The notes under the pieces: model-generated | What the model saw: the letters and a program-made list of their open reading frames with translations, nothing else | What the model was told of the DNA's origin: nothing | The model's database searches: none | In this document: piece after piece, positions 17,572-26,534 of the stretch | Numbering within the stretch: the stretch's first letter is position 1 | Layout: each line of letters starts with the position of its first letter | Origin: Bacteroidales bacterium | GTDB lineage: Bacteria > Bacteroidota > Bacteroidia > Bacteroidales > UBA932 | Reading direction: 5' to 3' | Assembly: GCA_017630155.1 (NCBI GenBank) | Contig: JAGBVU010000014.1 | Coordinates: 1 to 64,000 of the forward strand | Length of the DNA: 64,000 nucleotides | Translations under genes and position numbers: made by a program

Positions 17572-18102
17572 TTAAACTGTTTTTACAACAACATCTTTTC
17601 TAATGTTTTCCAAATACGAAACAAGATAGGGTTCTATACTAAATGATTTCCGATACGAATACGCGCAAAATCCTTTACTCTTACCCTTACCCCCCGCTGG
17701 TAACGGTTTGAGGATACTCTCTCGCCTCTCCTTATTTGGTTTTTGGCTCTTATGATAAGTATATTGTCCTCCAGATTCAAAATTGATACCATCTAATATT
17801 TGTCTTAAGATACGGATAGCATAACGCACTTTAGTAGCCAAACTTTGAGCTCCGGAATCTTTCTTTTCGCCATCTTCATTATCTTTACCTCTAATATTAT
17901 CAGATAGATATTTTAAATAATCCGCTGTTGGCCACTCCTCTATACGCTCGCCATTTTTTTTATAGCATTTATTAGCTTTATAAGTTGGGGCAGGCATACT
18001 TAACATATGATATTCCAAATCAAATTCTGCACATATTATAACTAAATCTATTCTAATTTGAGATTTAGGCATACCATAATGCCCCCTAAGTTTTCCTTTC
18101 AA
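17572..18102 (-). CDS. paralogue of the N-terminal domain of the neighbouring TPR protein
   Basis: This ~176-aa protein has unknown function. By eye it is homologous to the N-terminal ~270 residues of the TPR protein just upstream: shared KLRG.Y, a VII.AEFD..H core (residues ~17-32), an EYL-like YLKYLS, a helix ending ILDGI (IIDGV in the neighbour), and RRESILKP versus RKSIIKQ. It lacks the TPR region. The only early start in frame is a TTG at 18102, yet homology continues about eight residues upstream (DILLLEKIL versus DVLLLVDIL) without an ATG. So the gene may use a non-ATG start or be a truncated copy. An internal ATG at residue 11 would lose conserved residues. Confidence 0.55.
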   Translation of the reverse strand: MKGKLRGHYGMPKSQIRIDLVIICAEFDLEYHMLSMPAPTYKANKCYKKNGERIEEWPTADYLKYLSDNIRGKDNEDGEKKDSGAQSLATKVRYAIRILRQILDGINFESGGQYTYHKSQKPNKERRESILKPLPAGGKGKSKGFCAYSYRKSFSIEPYLVSYLENIRKDVVVKTV

Positions 18103-18161
18103 AATTTTCTCTAAAAGAAGAATATCGCTCTTTATTGTATAATTTGTAGTACTTATATGTG

Positions 18162-21149
18162 CTAATTATTAAACTTTGAAACTTGAATGTTATTCGCAGT
18201 AAAAATATTTATTATCTCATCAATTTTTTCTTGGCAATCACCACCTTGTTCGGCATATCTCTTATATGAACACAATGCTGAAGATAACGCATCTACACAC
18301 TCTGTATATAAATCTAGAGAGTCATAAACTTCTGCCAGATTATCATATAACTCAGCAATCATCTTAATATCCTCGTCGCAAGAAGCATCTTCTAATAAAT
18401 GAAGTGCCTGCTTATAGGTCTCTGCAGCTTCAACAAACTTGCCGCCCCAGTTTTGGGCATGTCCTATGCAAGATAATGTCTCAACTAATTCAGTTTTCAC
18501 ACTATTGTGGTTCATTGTATCAAGATAACTATATATCTCTAGCAATTTATTGAACCATATTTCGGATTCACTATTGTGTCCGTCAATCAATAATTTAAGT
18601 GAACTATATTGAATTATTGTCGCCAATTTATTAATCGCATCATATCCTATTACTTTCCCGGATTCATAAGCATCAATGGCCATAGTGCTTACAATCAACC
18701 TTGACTCAATATCATCATGGGCATTATAATAGCCTTGTAAGTCTCCGAGAGCATCCACATATGTTGTTGAATATAATTGAGGATTCCAAGTTGAGAGCAT
18801 TTCTGCTATCTGCACAATAGCCTTCAATTCAGACTCCTCATGCGCACTGTCATTTTCAAGTCTATATAATGATACTAATTTATTGCGCAATGCTAAAATT
18901 GACAAAGAATCTATATAATCAGATTCATTATGACTAGATTGATATAGCTTTAATGCTTCCTCATAACTTTCAATCAATTTATGTCTAGGATAATTATCAA
19001 TTTCGGCAAGTCGAACAATTATATCTGCTATTTCTTTGTTATATGCCTTATTTAGTATAGCAACTTCTTTATATAAGCCCAATGCCTCTTGAAAAATTTT
19101 CTTAGATAAAACAAGTTCGTCTATGGCAAGATTTGTTTCCGCAATCTTTATTAAGATTGAAGCAACATTAGAAATGCCTTCTGCAGAGTAATGGCTAGCC
19201 TTTTTTGCATAATCTAAAGCCTCTGTATAAGAACTCAATGCATCAATATTATAACCCTTATCTTTTTGGGTATTTCCGATACCAACTAGAACTGCTGATA
19301 TGTCTTTGAGATATTTGTCAGAATATTGATCATGCAGTTTTTTAAATAAAGTCAATGACTCATAATACAGTTCATTTGCCTTTTCGTATCGTTCATTGTA
19401 GTGATGATATGAGCCAACTATATATAAATTCCATGCGAGATCTGCAACTTCATCTGGCTCATTTGCTTCTGCCAGTTCTCTGTGAATAATTAAAGTTTTA
19501 TCATATACTTTTTCAAGTTTTTCATATTGTTCCAAAATTTCAAGATATTGAGCATAACAAAGCAAAGCTGTCGCTAAATTTTTTTTATACTCGTTACTAT
19601 TTTTCCTTATAATAGACTCGTAGATTTTTATTGATTCGAGAAATTCTTTTTCAGTATTACTATTAACAGTTGAAGAATGCATTACTGCCAGGTCTAGCCA
19701 TCTTCTAGCTTCAAGATGTTTCATATTGGGGCATTTTGATATCTCTTCAATCGCTGATTTATAGAGAGTTTCAGCTTCATGCAAATTTCCAATATGTTTT
19801 TTGTATTCAGCCATACAAAACAATGCGTCCGCATATGGCAATACAAATTTACTAGATGAATCATTATCTGCAAGTTCCTTGTAAATCTCAACTATTACAT
19901 CTACATACAACGCAACTTTATCGAATTGAGATGTATATAATAACCATTCTGTATATTTTGCTGCACATTCTGCATATTGTTCTCGTTTACCTCTATCGGA
20001 CGTGATTAAATCCAGAGCCCTTTCATATATACAGTTCATGTGGTTCAACCAATCAACTGGTATTATGTTATGTTTTTTGTACTCATGGGATAGTCCATAT
20101 TCAGATATAAATCCAGCACGCATAACTAATAATTCAGCATATGACAATGCGGATACTTCATTATTGTAATATTGGATAGTCTTGTCAAATAAAGTGCTAC
20201 ACTCTTTAATCCAATTAGAAGGTTTATGGTTTAATAAATCTACTAATTTTTCAATATACTCATTTAATTTTTTTTCAGAATTACCTCGAACTCTTTCACC
20301 GATTATGGCTTCAATCTTTCTAATGTACTCCTGATCAATTAATGTTCTTAATTCAGCTGGACTCAAATCTTCATTTTCATATTCCCTCAATTTATCATCA
20401 ATATAACTAGACAGCATTTTGTCAAATACATAGACCGAGTCGTGGCTTTTTGACCTAATGTTACCCAACAAATATCCAACTTGTTTTTGCTTAAAATGCT
20501 CTTCAATATAATATGATAGAGTGGAATTTTGTGGTTCGACTAATAAGTAATAAGTCTTTCTTGTTGCACCTTTTCCTACAATAGTCTGCTTAATGATACT
20601 TTTCCTCTTATTGTCGCGTAACTTTTTATTATACTCCCAAAGCTTGTATGCCTTAGATTCCTTGAATTCTTTTTTATGTCTCTCAATTTCAAGCTTTACT
20701 GCAGTCTCATTCATACCTTTATCAATGGGATATTCAGGCATTTTAGGAGCTACCAATACCTCTGACTCAGTATATGCATTATTATCTATGTCGACTCCAT
20801 CTATTATGTGGTAAAGTAAAGCAAACGTATTATCAACAAGATTTTTCAATTGTCCCGGTTCGTCTGTTGTTATGAGAGTCCTAATGTAGTCTAGATATTC
20901 TTTTTGACTTAGTTTCTCAATTACTTTGATACTACTTGGAGCTTTGCGGTAATAGTATCCATCTACTATCTCTTCGTGTTCAAAATGATGGACCATATCA
21001 AACTCAGCATATATAATTACCTTTTCAACTCCTTTGCTAAAATCGGAATTATACGAACCTCTTAATTTCTTCTGTAAAATATCAACCAATAACAATACAT
21101 CATCGTATTGCCGCCCACTGCTACTAGTTTGATTATCATTCATTCCCAT
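18162..21149 (-). CDS. large tetratricopeptide-repeat protein with a novel N-terminal domain
   Basis: This 995-aa protein has an N-terminal domain of about 290 residues (VEKVIIYAEFDMVHHFEH..., then a basic RKSIIKQTIVGKG) that the next gene repeats. The rest is an alpha-helical array of more than a dozen TPR-like repeats. Examples are LYKSAIEEISKCPNM, ANELYYESLTLFKKL, SSYTEALDYAKKAS and ETYKQALHLLEDAS, each with the TPR pattern of small and aromatic residues. It is likely a protein-protein scaffold in the cytoplasm. The ATG at 21149 is preferred over an in-frame TTG 39 bases earlier. Codon use is AT-rich, unlike the flanking blocks. Confidence 0.75.
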   Translation of the reverse strand: MGMNDNQTSSSGRQYDDVLLLVDILQKKLRGSYNSDFSKGVEKVIIYAEFDMVHHFEHEEIVDGYYYRKAPSSIKVIEKLSQKEYLDYIRTLITTDEPGQLKNLVDNTFALLYHIIDGVDIDNNAYTESEVLVAPKMPEYPIDKGMNETAVKLEIERHKKEFKESKAYKLWEYNKKLRDNKRKSIIKQTIVGKGATRKTYYLLVEPQNSTLSYYIEEHFKQKQVGYLLGNIRSKSHDSVYVFDKMLSSYIDDKLREYENEDLSPAELRTLIDQEYIRKIEAIIGERVRGNSEKKLNEYIEKLVDLLNHKPSNWIKECSTLFDKTIQYYNNEVSALSYAELLVMRAGFISEYGLSHEYKKHNIIPVDWLNHMNCIYERALDLITSDRGKREQYAECAAKYTEWLLYTSQFDKVALYVDVIVEIYKELADNDSSSKFVLPYADALFCMAEYKKHIGNLHEAETLYKSAIEEISKCPNMKHLEARRWLDLAVMHSSTVNSNTEKEFLESIKIYESIIRKNSNEYKKNLATALLCYAQYLEILEQYEKLEKVYDKTLIIHRELAEANEPDEVADLAWNLYIVGSYHHYNERYEKANELYYESLTLFKKLHDQYSDKYLKDISAVLVGIGNTQKDKGYNIDALSSYTEALDYAKKASHYSAEGISNVASILIKIAETNLAIDELVLSKKIFQEALGLYKEVAILNKAYNKEIADIIVRLAEIDNYPRHKLIESYEEALKLYQSSHNESDYIDSLSILALRNKLVSLYRLENDSAHEESELKAIVQIAEMLSTWNPQLYSTTYVDALGDLQGYYNAHDDIESRLIVSTMAIDAYESGKVIGYDAINKLATIIQYSSLKLLIDGHNSESEIWFNKLLEIYSYLDTMNHNSVKTELVETLSCIGHAQNWGGKFVEAAETYKQALHLLEDASCDEDIKMIAELYDNLAEVYDSLDLYTECVDALSSALCSYKRYAEQGGDCQEKIDEIINIFTANNIQVSKFNN

Positions 21150-21157
21150 ACTATAAG

Positions 21158-21175
21158 ATAATAATCGATTATTAT
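21158..21175. promoter_or_regulatory. perfect 18-bp palindrome between divergent genes
   Basis: ATAATAATCGATTATTAT is a perfect inverted repeat ending 9 bases upstream of the TPR gene start and about 90 bases upstream of the SecB-like gene. Placement between two divergent transcription units fits an operator, but no regulator gene is adjacent. Confidence 0.35.
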
Positions 21176-21263
21176 TCTTTGTGTACAATATTCAAAGTCA
21201 ACATCTTTGCAAAAAAGAGAAACATCTTTTGGAGCAAATTTAATAAAAATAAAAATAACTGAT

Positions 21264-21701
21264 ATGGCATCTTATTATGTAATTAAAAGCTACGCAGCTA
21301 AGCAGAATTTTATCAGTCGGCATAGTTCCGAACTGATGTGGTCACAAGGCAATAGTAAAGCAGATGTGTACACAGAGGCAGACATTATCATCAAAAAAGA
21401 TGACAAGCATCTATTTCAAGTAGAATTAATGGTTGATGTGAGTGCTATAGTTTCTATAACACAAAGAAATGTTTTTGATATACACATCATTTATACTTCT
21501 CTGGTATTTATTGATGAAACTGTAAGCGAGCAAGAAAGAGATAAAATACTGATGGTAGATGTTCCTAGTGCAGCATTTTCTAGTGTTCAGGAGATGATTA
21601 AACAAATGACAGAGAATGCAGGATACAACAGTTTATCTATAGACACTATTGACTTTGAACATAGATTTAGATGTAATCAACGTATTGTTAATGAGGAATA
21701 A
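21264..21701 (+). CDS. SecB-like chaperone domain protein
   Basis: This 145-aa protein resembles the export chaperone SecB. The stretch HLFQVELMVDVSA is like the first SecB strand. The segment VPSAAFSSVQEMIKQMTENA corresponds to SecB's CPNILFPYARE helix region, and YNSLSIDTIDFEHRF matches the conserved FPxLNLxPVNFDALF ending. SecB binds unfolded precursors for Sec export; SecB-like proteins also serve toxin-antitoxin pairs. No antitoxin gene is adjacent. The next gene encodes an exported lipoprotein, so a dedicated export chaperone is a fair inference. The ATG at 21264 is chosen; a longer start lacks homology. Confidence 0.65.
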   Translation: MASYYVIKSYAAKQNFISRHSSELMWSQGNSKADVYTEADIIIKKDDKHLFQVELMVDVSAIVSITQRNVFDIHIIYTSLVFIDETVSEQERDKILMVDVPSAAFSSVQEMIKQMTENAGYNSLSIDTIDFEHRFRCNQRIVNEE

Positions 21702-21717
21702 TAAAAAATATGGTGTT

Positions 21718-22464
21718 ATGAAAAAGTTTATCGAATTGGCGATGATTATCGCTATTATGACAGCAGCAATGTCAAGTTGTGGTTCTATGGAATCAAAGCT
21801 GGGCGACGAAACAAAAACAATTAATCGCTACAACATCTGTTTGGTGCTTGATGGCACAGATCGCCTGACGAATGAGAATGGTGTCCCACAAATCAGCTCA
21901 AGTGAGGTTGTGGAGCTTGCCAAAATGCTTGCAAACAAAGGCGTTGGAAATCTCTACCTTAGCTATGTTGATGCAAATTGTGACAACAACAAGGTCGCCA
22001 TTTTTGATTGGCACAAGAAGCGCCCAATTGAGCTAGGAGCGAAGCCTGGATATATGAAGATGTCGGAATATAGAGAAATAACAAAACAGTATCAAACAGA
22101 CTCTCTTTCTTACTCCTCGAGTTTAGTAGATGCTATTGGGACTTTGTCTCGTGATTGCGAAAGGATATGCAATATTGCCTATTCGGACGAAGTCGCTAAA
22201 CAAAAAAATGGTTCAGATGTAAATGGCGCCATCAATCAGGCAATCCGCCTGCTTCGCGCTAATGAGCAACAATCTGACTACTCATATATAATCCTCGTGT
22301 CTGATGGGTGTGATAATGTTGGGAAAGAACTGGCATTCTTCCCGCAGTCGACACAACTACTTCTCATCAATTCAAATGTTGCTAAGCACCAATATAACAA
22401 CATTGTTGAGCGTGAATTTGTAACATTGAGTCAAGCATCAAACTACATATTTAATTTTAAGTAA
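21718..22464 (+). CDS. lipoprotein with a von Willebrand factor A-like domain
   Basis: The 248-aa protein has a lipoprotein signal peptide (MKKFIELAMIIAIMTAAMSSC) with the lipidated Cys at residue 21. The mature part looks like a VWA fold. CLVLDGTDR (Asp near residue 45) takes the place of the MIDAS DxSxS strand. A second strand YIILVSDGCDN (near residue 190) carries the typical VSDG. The strict DxSxS is not preserved, so metal binding is uncertain. VWA proteins often pair with AAA ATPases, and one lies four genes downstream. The start ATG is at 21718; an in-frame ATG at 21649 overlaps the SecB-like gene and would bury the signal peptide. Confidence 0.7.
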   Translation: MKKFIELAMIIAIMTAAMSSCGSMESKLGDETKTINRYNICLVLDGTDRLTNENGVPQISSSEVVELAKMLANKGVGNLYLSYVDANCDNNKVAIFDWHKKRPIELGAKPGYMKMSEYREITKQYQTDSLSYSSSLVDAIGTLSRDCERICNIAYSDEVAKQKNGSDVNGAINQAIRLLRANEQQSDYSYIILVSDGCDNVGKELAFFPQSTQLLLINSNVAKHQYNNIVEREFVTLSQASNYIFNFK

Positions 22465-22488
22465 AATAAATTTTAAAAATATACAGCT

Positions 22489-23892
22489 ATGAACACTATG
22501 GTAAATACCCCGACTCGTCGTCCTTCCAGTCTCTTTGGTTATGAAAAGATTGTAAAAGACCGCAATACTCGTGTTTCAGAAGAAAATACCGCACGCGAAA
22601 AGGCTGAGCAGGAAGCATTACTCTCTGCAGAAGAGCAGAAGCGTCTTGCTCTCGAAGAAGAGATGACAACTGCACAGAAGTTCATTAACAATCTTTGCGA
22701 GAGCATCCAACGCAGTTATATTACTATGGTAGATGCAGGAAAGAAAATGCGTCGTAACCAGGATGAACTTGCAGAAAAGCAGAAGGAGGAGCTATTGTTT
22801 GACGAGACAATCGTCGAACGGTACAAATCTGTGGAAGTTGATGAATCTTTGTCCCGCAAGATGAGCCTTCGCCGTATTGCATACTATGCTTATCCTATAC
22901 TCGACTGCTTCTTTGCATTCTTTGCACTGTTTCCTATCGTTACATCGAAGTTCGTAGATGTTGGTTCTGCCGTTGCAGTTGGCTTTGTCTCATCATTTGT
23001 TGTCGGATTTCTCATTAGTCTTCTTAGTCGCTGGGGATGCTCATCTATAGATGATAATGAGTCATCAGATTTTATGAGAGCTCTTAAAAAGTTAGCTATT
23101 GTCGGAGGAATGATATCTCTACCTATGATGTACATTATTAGTGAAATCTCATTCAATGGCGGTACCAATTGGACTTATTCGGGTGGTTTTGCGTTTATTT
23201 CATTGATCATACAGTTGCTGATTGTTACAGGATTCAAGAAGCAGTTGGAGGCACTTACATATTTTGACACTAAGAAAGAGAATGAAAAGGTGAAAGCTAT
23301 CAAAGAAAGTGATGAGAATGCTATTCGTTCGGAGATTCAGGCATTAAAATCAAAGCAAGAGGGTATCATTTCGACCTTTAATTCGGAGTACAATTCATTT
23401 ACAGAGTCATTCCGAAATCTTGTCATGGCAAGGGATGAATTTATGAGAAAATTTGGGCATGATGCAAAGTATTACCTTAATCAGATGGTAATATATATCG
23501 GTGATCTGATTTGCTTCCGACGTGAAGCTATTCCTCTTCACTATGAGGCAAATGGTGCTGTTGCAACTATTCCGTTAGTAGATTTTCCTCATGTAGCTGG
23601 CGGACGCGAGCTATTCATCAATAATGACTTCGTTTACTTGGATTACATGATGCAACAGACAGGAACGGGTATATCATTATCTGAGACACTTCAAGCTATA
23701 GAGGAGCAGCGTAAAAATGCGCTGCCTCCTCTTGGCTCAAACACAATAGAGAATATAGAACCTGTCGAGGTAGAAGAAATTACCCCAAACGGAACAGATA
23801 ATCCAAGTCCAGCCGAAGATAAGGTATCAGACACAGAATTATCAGACAATTCAGAAGACGATACTCCGAACGACGGAGGCGTAATATGGTAA
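22489..23892 (+). CDS. hypothetical membrane protein with coiled coils (four helices)
   Basis: I do not recognise this 467-aa protein. The N-terminal ~120 residues are charged and helical (REKAEQEALLSAEEQKRLAL), probably coiled coil. Four hydrophobic helices follow (about residues 137-157, 160-183, 203-221 and 230-250: YYAYPILDCFFAFFALF, VGSAVAVGFVSSFVVGFL, LAIVGGMISLPMMYIISEI, GFAFISLIIQLLIVTGF). A second coiled coil (KENEKVKAIKESDENAIRSE) leads to a soluble domain and a very acidic C-terminal tail. It sits 24 bases after the VWA lipoprotein. A membrane platform for the AAA protein of this block is possible; this is inference. Confidence 0.6.
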   Translation: MNTMVNTPTRRPSSLFGYEKIVKDRNTRVSEENTAREKAEQEALLSAEEQKRLALEEEMTTAQKFINNLCESIQRSYITMVDAGKKMRRNQDELAEKQKEELLFDETIVERYKSVEVDESLSRKMSLRRIAYYAYPILDCFFAFFALFPIVTSKFVDVGSAVAVGFVSSFVVGFLISLLSRWGCSSIDDNESSDFMRALKKLAIVGGMISLPMMYIISEISFNGGTNWTYSGGFAFISLIIQLLIVTGFKKQLEALTYFDTKKENEKVKAIKESDENAIRSEIQALKSKQEGIISTFNSEYNSFTESFRNLVMARDEFMRKFGHDAKYYLNQMVIYIGDLICFRREAIPLHYEANGAVATIPLVDFPHVAGGRELFINNDFVYLDYMMQQTGTGISLSETLQAIEEQRKNALPPLGSNTIENIEPVEVEEITPNGTDNPSPAEDKVSDTELSDNSEDDTPNDGGVIW

Positions 23893-23912
23893 CACTATAA
23901 AAACGAAAGATC

Positions 23913-24752
23913 ATGTCACAGGAACTTTATTATACAAGGGTTGCGACTGTTAGAGAAACGCAACAATTTCAGAGAAATTTTGGTCCAGTCATCGCTCAGG
24001 TGCTAAATTCTGCACCTGTGGAGGTGGTTACCGGAGTAAAGAAATGCTGTAAGCGAAAAAGAGTTAAAACAAAGTCTGTTCTAGCTCCTACAGAGTTGAA
24101 TGTAATACAAACAGATTTTGAAAAGCATATTGCTGTTGCACAAGAGCAGAAACAGGTAGCTGAGACACAATTGAAAGTTGCAGCAATTGCCACCTTAGTA
24201 AAATCGCAGGAGAACCTTATGGTCTCGTCTCCATCGGTTGTGGCTGAGAGTATACAACGTATTATCGATGCTCCTACAGTTCAGGAGACTAATAAGGAGA
24301 TCAAGGCTACATTCAAGGAAATTAAATCGCAGCATACTCAATCTTTTGCGGCAAATGTGTCTGTTGCAGTTAAAGAGTCTGCTATCGCCGTAGGATTCAG
24401 GGAAGTTAAAATCGTTCAGGAAAATCTTAATTTGACCCGCGTCATCGCTACGAACTCAAGCGGACAGAATCTGATAGCAGAGGTGGACACCAGCTCACAA
24501 GTGGATATTCGCACAGAACTTATTGGATACACCGATGGTAGCTGTGAGCGAGTTATTCGCGCGTTTGATGATGAACTGTCAGTTCGTGGTATAACAACAA
24601 AAGTAAAGAAACAGAAGGCAACAAATGGTGTTCCTCAAATGCCATATGCACAGAAGTTGGCAAAACCAAAGAAAATTGTTCGACGAACATTTGATGACGA
24701 AGCCGCTATTAACGAAAATGAAGCTCAAAGTGTAATAACCATAAAAAGATAA
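23913..24752 (+). CDS. hypothetical protein paired with the Ycf46-like ATPase
   Basis: This 279-aa protein has no known family that I can name. It starts with a short region containing a basic CCKRKRVKTKS patch. A Glu/Lys/Gln-rich helical middle follows (HIAVAQEQKQVAETQLKVAAIATL). A compact domain near residues 165-235 has the pattern RTELIGYTDGSCERVIRAFDDEL. That last pattern is faintly like DUF2997 proteins (GxxGxSCxxxTxxLEexLG), which in other bacteria occur beside Ycf35- and Ycf46-type genes. I treat that resemblance as a hint only. The stop is 4 bases before the AAA gene. Confidence 0.5.
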   Translation: MSQELYYTRVATVRETQQFQRNFGPVIAQVLNSAPVEVVTGVKKCCKRKRVKTKSVLAPTELNVIQTDFEKHIAVAQEQKQVAETQLKVAAIATLVKSQENLMVSSPSVVAESIQRIIDAPTVQETNKEIKATFKEIKSQHTQSFAANVSVAVKESAIAVGFREVKIVQENLNLTRVIATNSSGQNLIAEVDTSSQVDIRTELIGYTDGSCERVIRAFDDELSVRGITTKVKKQKATNGVPQMPYAQKLAKPKKIVRRTFDDEAAINENEAQSVITIKR

Positions 24753-24756
24753 AGAT

Positions 24757-26523
24757 ATGAATACTGTTAAAAATATATTTAAACCATACGAAAGCGACGG
24801 CCGCTCTTCGATGATTCTCACAGGAAGATCTATATACGACTTTGAGTGCCGAGAGGACGGAAGCATTTGCACTCTCGTTCAACTGATGGCAGAATACGCC
24901 AAACGAATGCATATGGTTATGGTAAGGTACAGCCTGGCTTCAGGTATTGTGGTCCCATACAACATGTATGAGAAGGCTGATAGTGAAACTATTAAAAAGA
25001 TTCTCTCTGCAAATGGAATCTCAAATACTAAGTGTGCTACGGGCAACTGTAACGCATCACAAGAGTTAGTGGATATACTTCGAGGCATATCTCGCTTGGC
25101 ATCTGCACCTACAGCAAATAACTGGCAGGACGGAGAGACCATGAAATTCCTTTTCGTCTTTGAATTCACTTCTGACATTATGCCTAATGCAACAACGGCA
25201 AACCAGCTGGTTGCCCGTGAATTGATATACAATCTCGTATGTTCGAGACCATTCCTCGATAATGGAAATATGTTCATACTCTCTGATGTAACCGAGGGCA
25301 AGATCGACTCGCAGGTACAAGGACTTATCTATCATCTGTTTCTGCCTTATCCAAACTATGAGGAGAAACTAGAGTTTGTAAAAGGTCTGCATCGCCAGTA
25401 TCCTAACGCTCAATACTCTCCAGAATTGGATGACCAACAGATTGCAAATCTCTCTAGCAGTACACCTAACAGAGGTTTAGATTTGGTATTTCGTGCTTCG
25501 CATATTTCAGGAGGCCCGATTGAAGTAAAGGGGCTGATTGAGCAAAAGTCAAAAGATGTTCAAGCAATTTCAGAAGAAACAATTTCAATGCTTGACACAA
25601 CCCGCATCAAAGAAGTCGCTCTCAAGGGTGAAAATGTTCGTGTACCTATGGAATTTCTCCGTAAGCAAGCTAATGGTTTGCGCTCTCGCGACAAATCTAT
25701 TCCTACTAACATTCTTCTGCTTGGAGCTCCGGGAACGGGCAAAACCGATATGGCAATACTCACCGCTCACTGGGCTGCAGTACCTATTTATCAGTTGAAT
25801 AGTCCAAAGGCTGGTATCGTCGGTGAGACTGAACGCAGAGCAACTTTACAGACTCGCATCTTTGCCTCAACAACACCTAATATTGGGTTTATTGACGAAG
25901 TATCTGAGGCTATTCCTTCTCAAAGAACAAATAATTTAGATAGTGGTGCTTCGGATTCAGTAATGCAAGCAACATTAAGTATGCTGTCTGATAATACTCG
26001 AGAGGGAAATTCTTTACTAATCGCGACATCTAACTGTGGTAACAAAATGTGTGCTGCAATGCTTGATCGTTTTGTAATTGTACCAGTAATAATGCCTTCT
26101 ATTGAGGATTTACCTGAGATTATTTGTTCTATATCTAAACAAGTAGCCAAAGTGACTTTAAATCCACAGGATAGTTTTATCCAGCAAGCTGCAAAAGTAT
26201 TATACGACAAGCATCTTATGCCTCGCCGTATCCGTGCTGCACTGAAACTCGCTTGTCAGCAAGATGGTCTTACCTCCAAAGCTATCCTAGATGCGGCTAA
26301 AGACGCCAATCCTCTCGATGAGGCAAGTTGGCTAGCAGCGGTCTATGCAGATTTGGATGCAATCTCACATACTGTTTCAAAGCGATTGTTGCCTTGGTAT
26401 GGTCGTGAAGATAATTATCCATTTCCAGATTACATAAAGCAAATTCTTGATGAGAATATGGAGGTAGATCCAGTAAAGTTGAACCAGGAACTCAACCGAC
26501 TTAAACCGTATGTCAATGTTTAA
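24757..26523 (+). CDS. AAA ATPase with a degenerate first module (Ycf46-like architecture)
   Basis: The 588-aa protein has an N-terminal half (residues ~1-290) that looks like a decayed AAA domain: the strand FLFVFEFTSDIM, a FILSDVTEGKIDSQVQGL segment, but no Walker A. The C-terminal half is an active-looking AAA module: ILLLGAPGTGKTDMA (Walker A, ~319-333), IGFIDEVSEA (Walker B, ~376), LLIATSNCGNK (sensor 1), and AMLDRFVIVPV (arginine). This inactive-active layout, with a linker helix carrying DTTRIKEVALKG, matches Ycf46-type proteins. It is the only nucleotide-powered enzyme of its block, and probably its motor. Function unknown. Confidence 0.72.
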   Translation: MNTVKNIFKPYESDGRSSMILTGRSIYDFECREDGSICTLVQLMAEYAKRMHMVMVRYSLASGIVVPYNMYEKADSETIKKILSANGISNTKCATGNCNASQELVDILRGISRLASAPTANNWQDGETMKFLFVFEFTSDIMPNATTANQLVARELIYNLVCSRPFLDNGNMFILSDVTEGKIDSQVQGLIYHLFLPYPNYEEKLEFVKGLHRQYPNAQYSPELDDQQIANLSSSTPNRGLDLVFRASHISGGPIEVKGLIEQKSKDVQAISEETISMLDTTRIKEVALKGENVRVPMEFLRKQANGLRSRDKSIPTNILLLGAPGTGKTDMAILTAHWAAVPIYQLNSPKAGIVGETERRATLQTRIFASTTPNIGFIDEVSEAIPSQRTNNLDSGASDSVMQATLSMLSDNTREGNSLLIATSNCGNKMCAAMLDRFVIVPVIMPSIEDLPEIICSISKQVAKVTLNPQDSFIQQAAKVLYDKHLMPRRIRAALKLACQQDGLTSKAILDAAKDANPLDEASWLAAVYADLDAISHTVSKRLLPWYGREDNYPFPDYIKQILDENMEVDPVKLNQELNRLKPYVNV

Positions 26524-26534
26524 TAGTTAATGCT

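Noticed and set aside
18162..21149. CRISPR array or DNA repeat array
   Set aside because: The repetition is at protein level (TPR helices), the DNA repeats are not exact, and there are no spacers.
21264..22464. Toxin-antitoxin-chaperone module around the SecB-like gene
   Set aside because: No HigBA-like or other toxin-antitoxin pair is adjacent.
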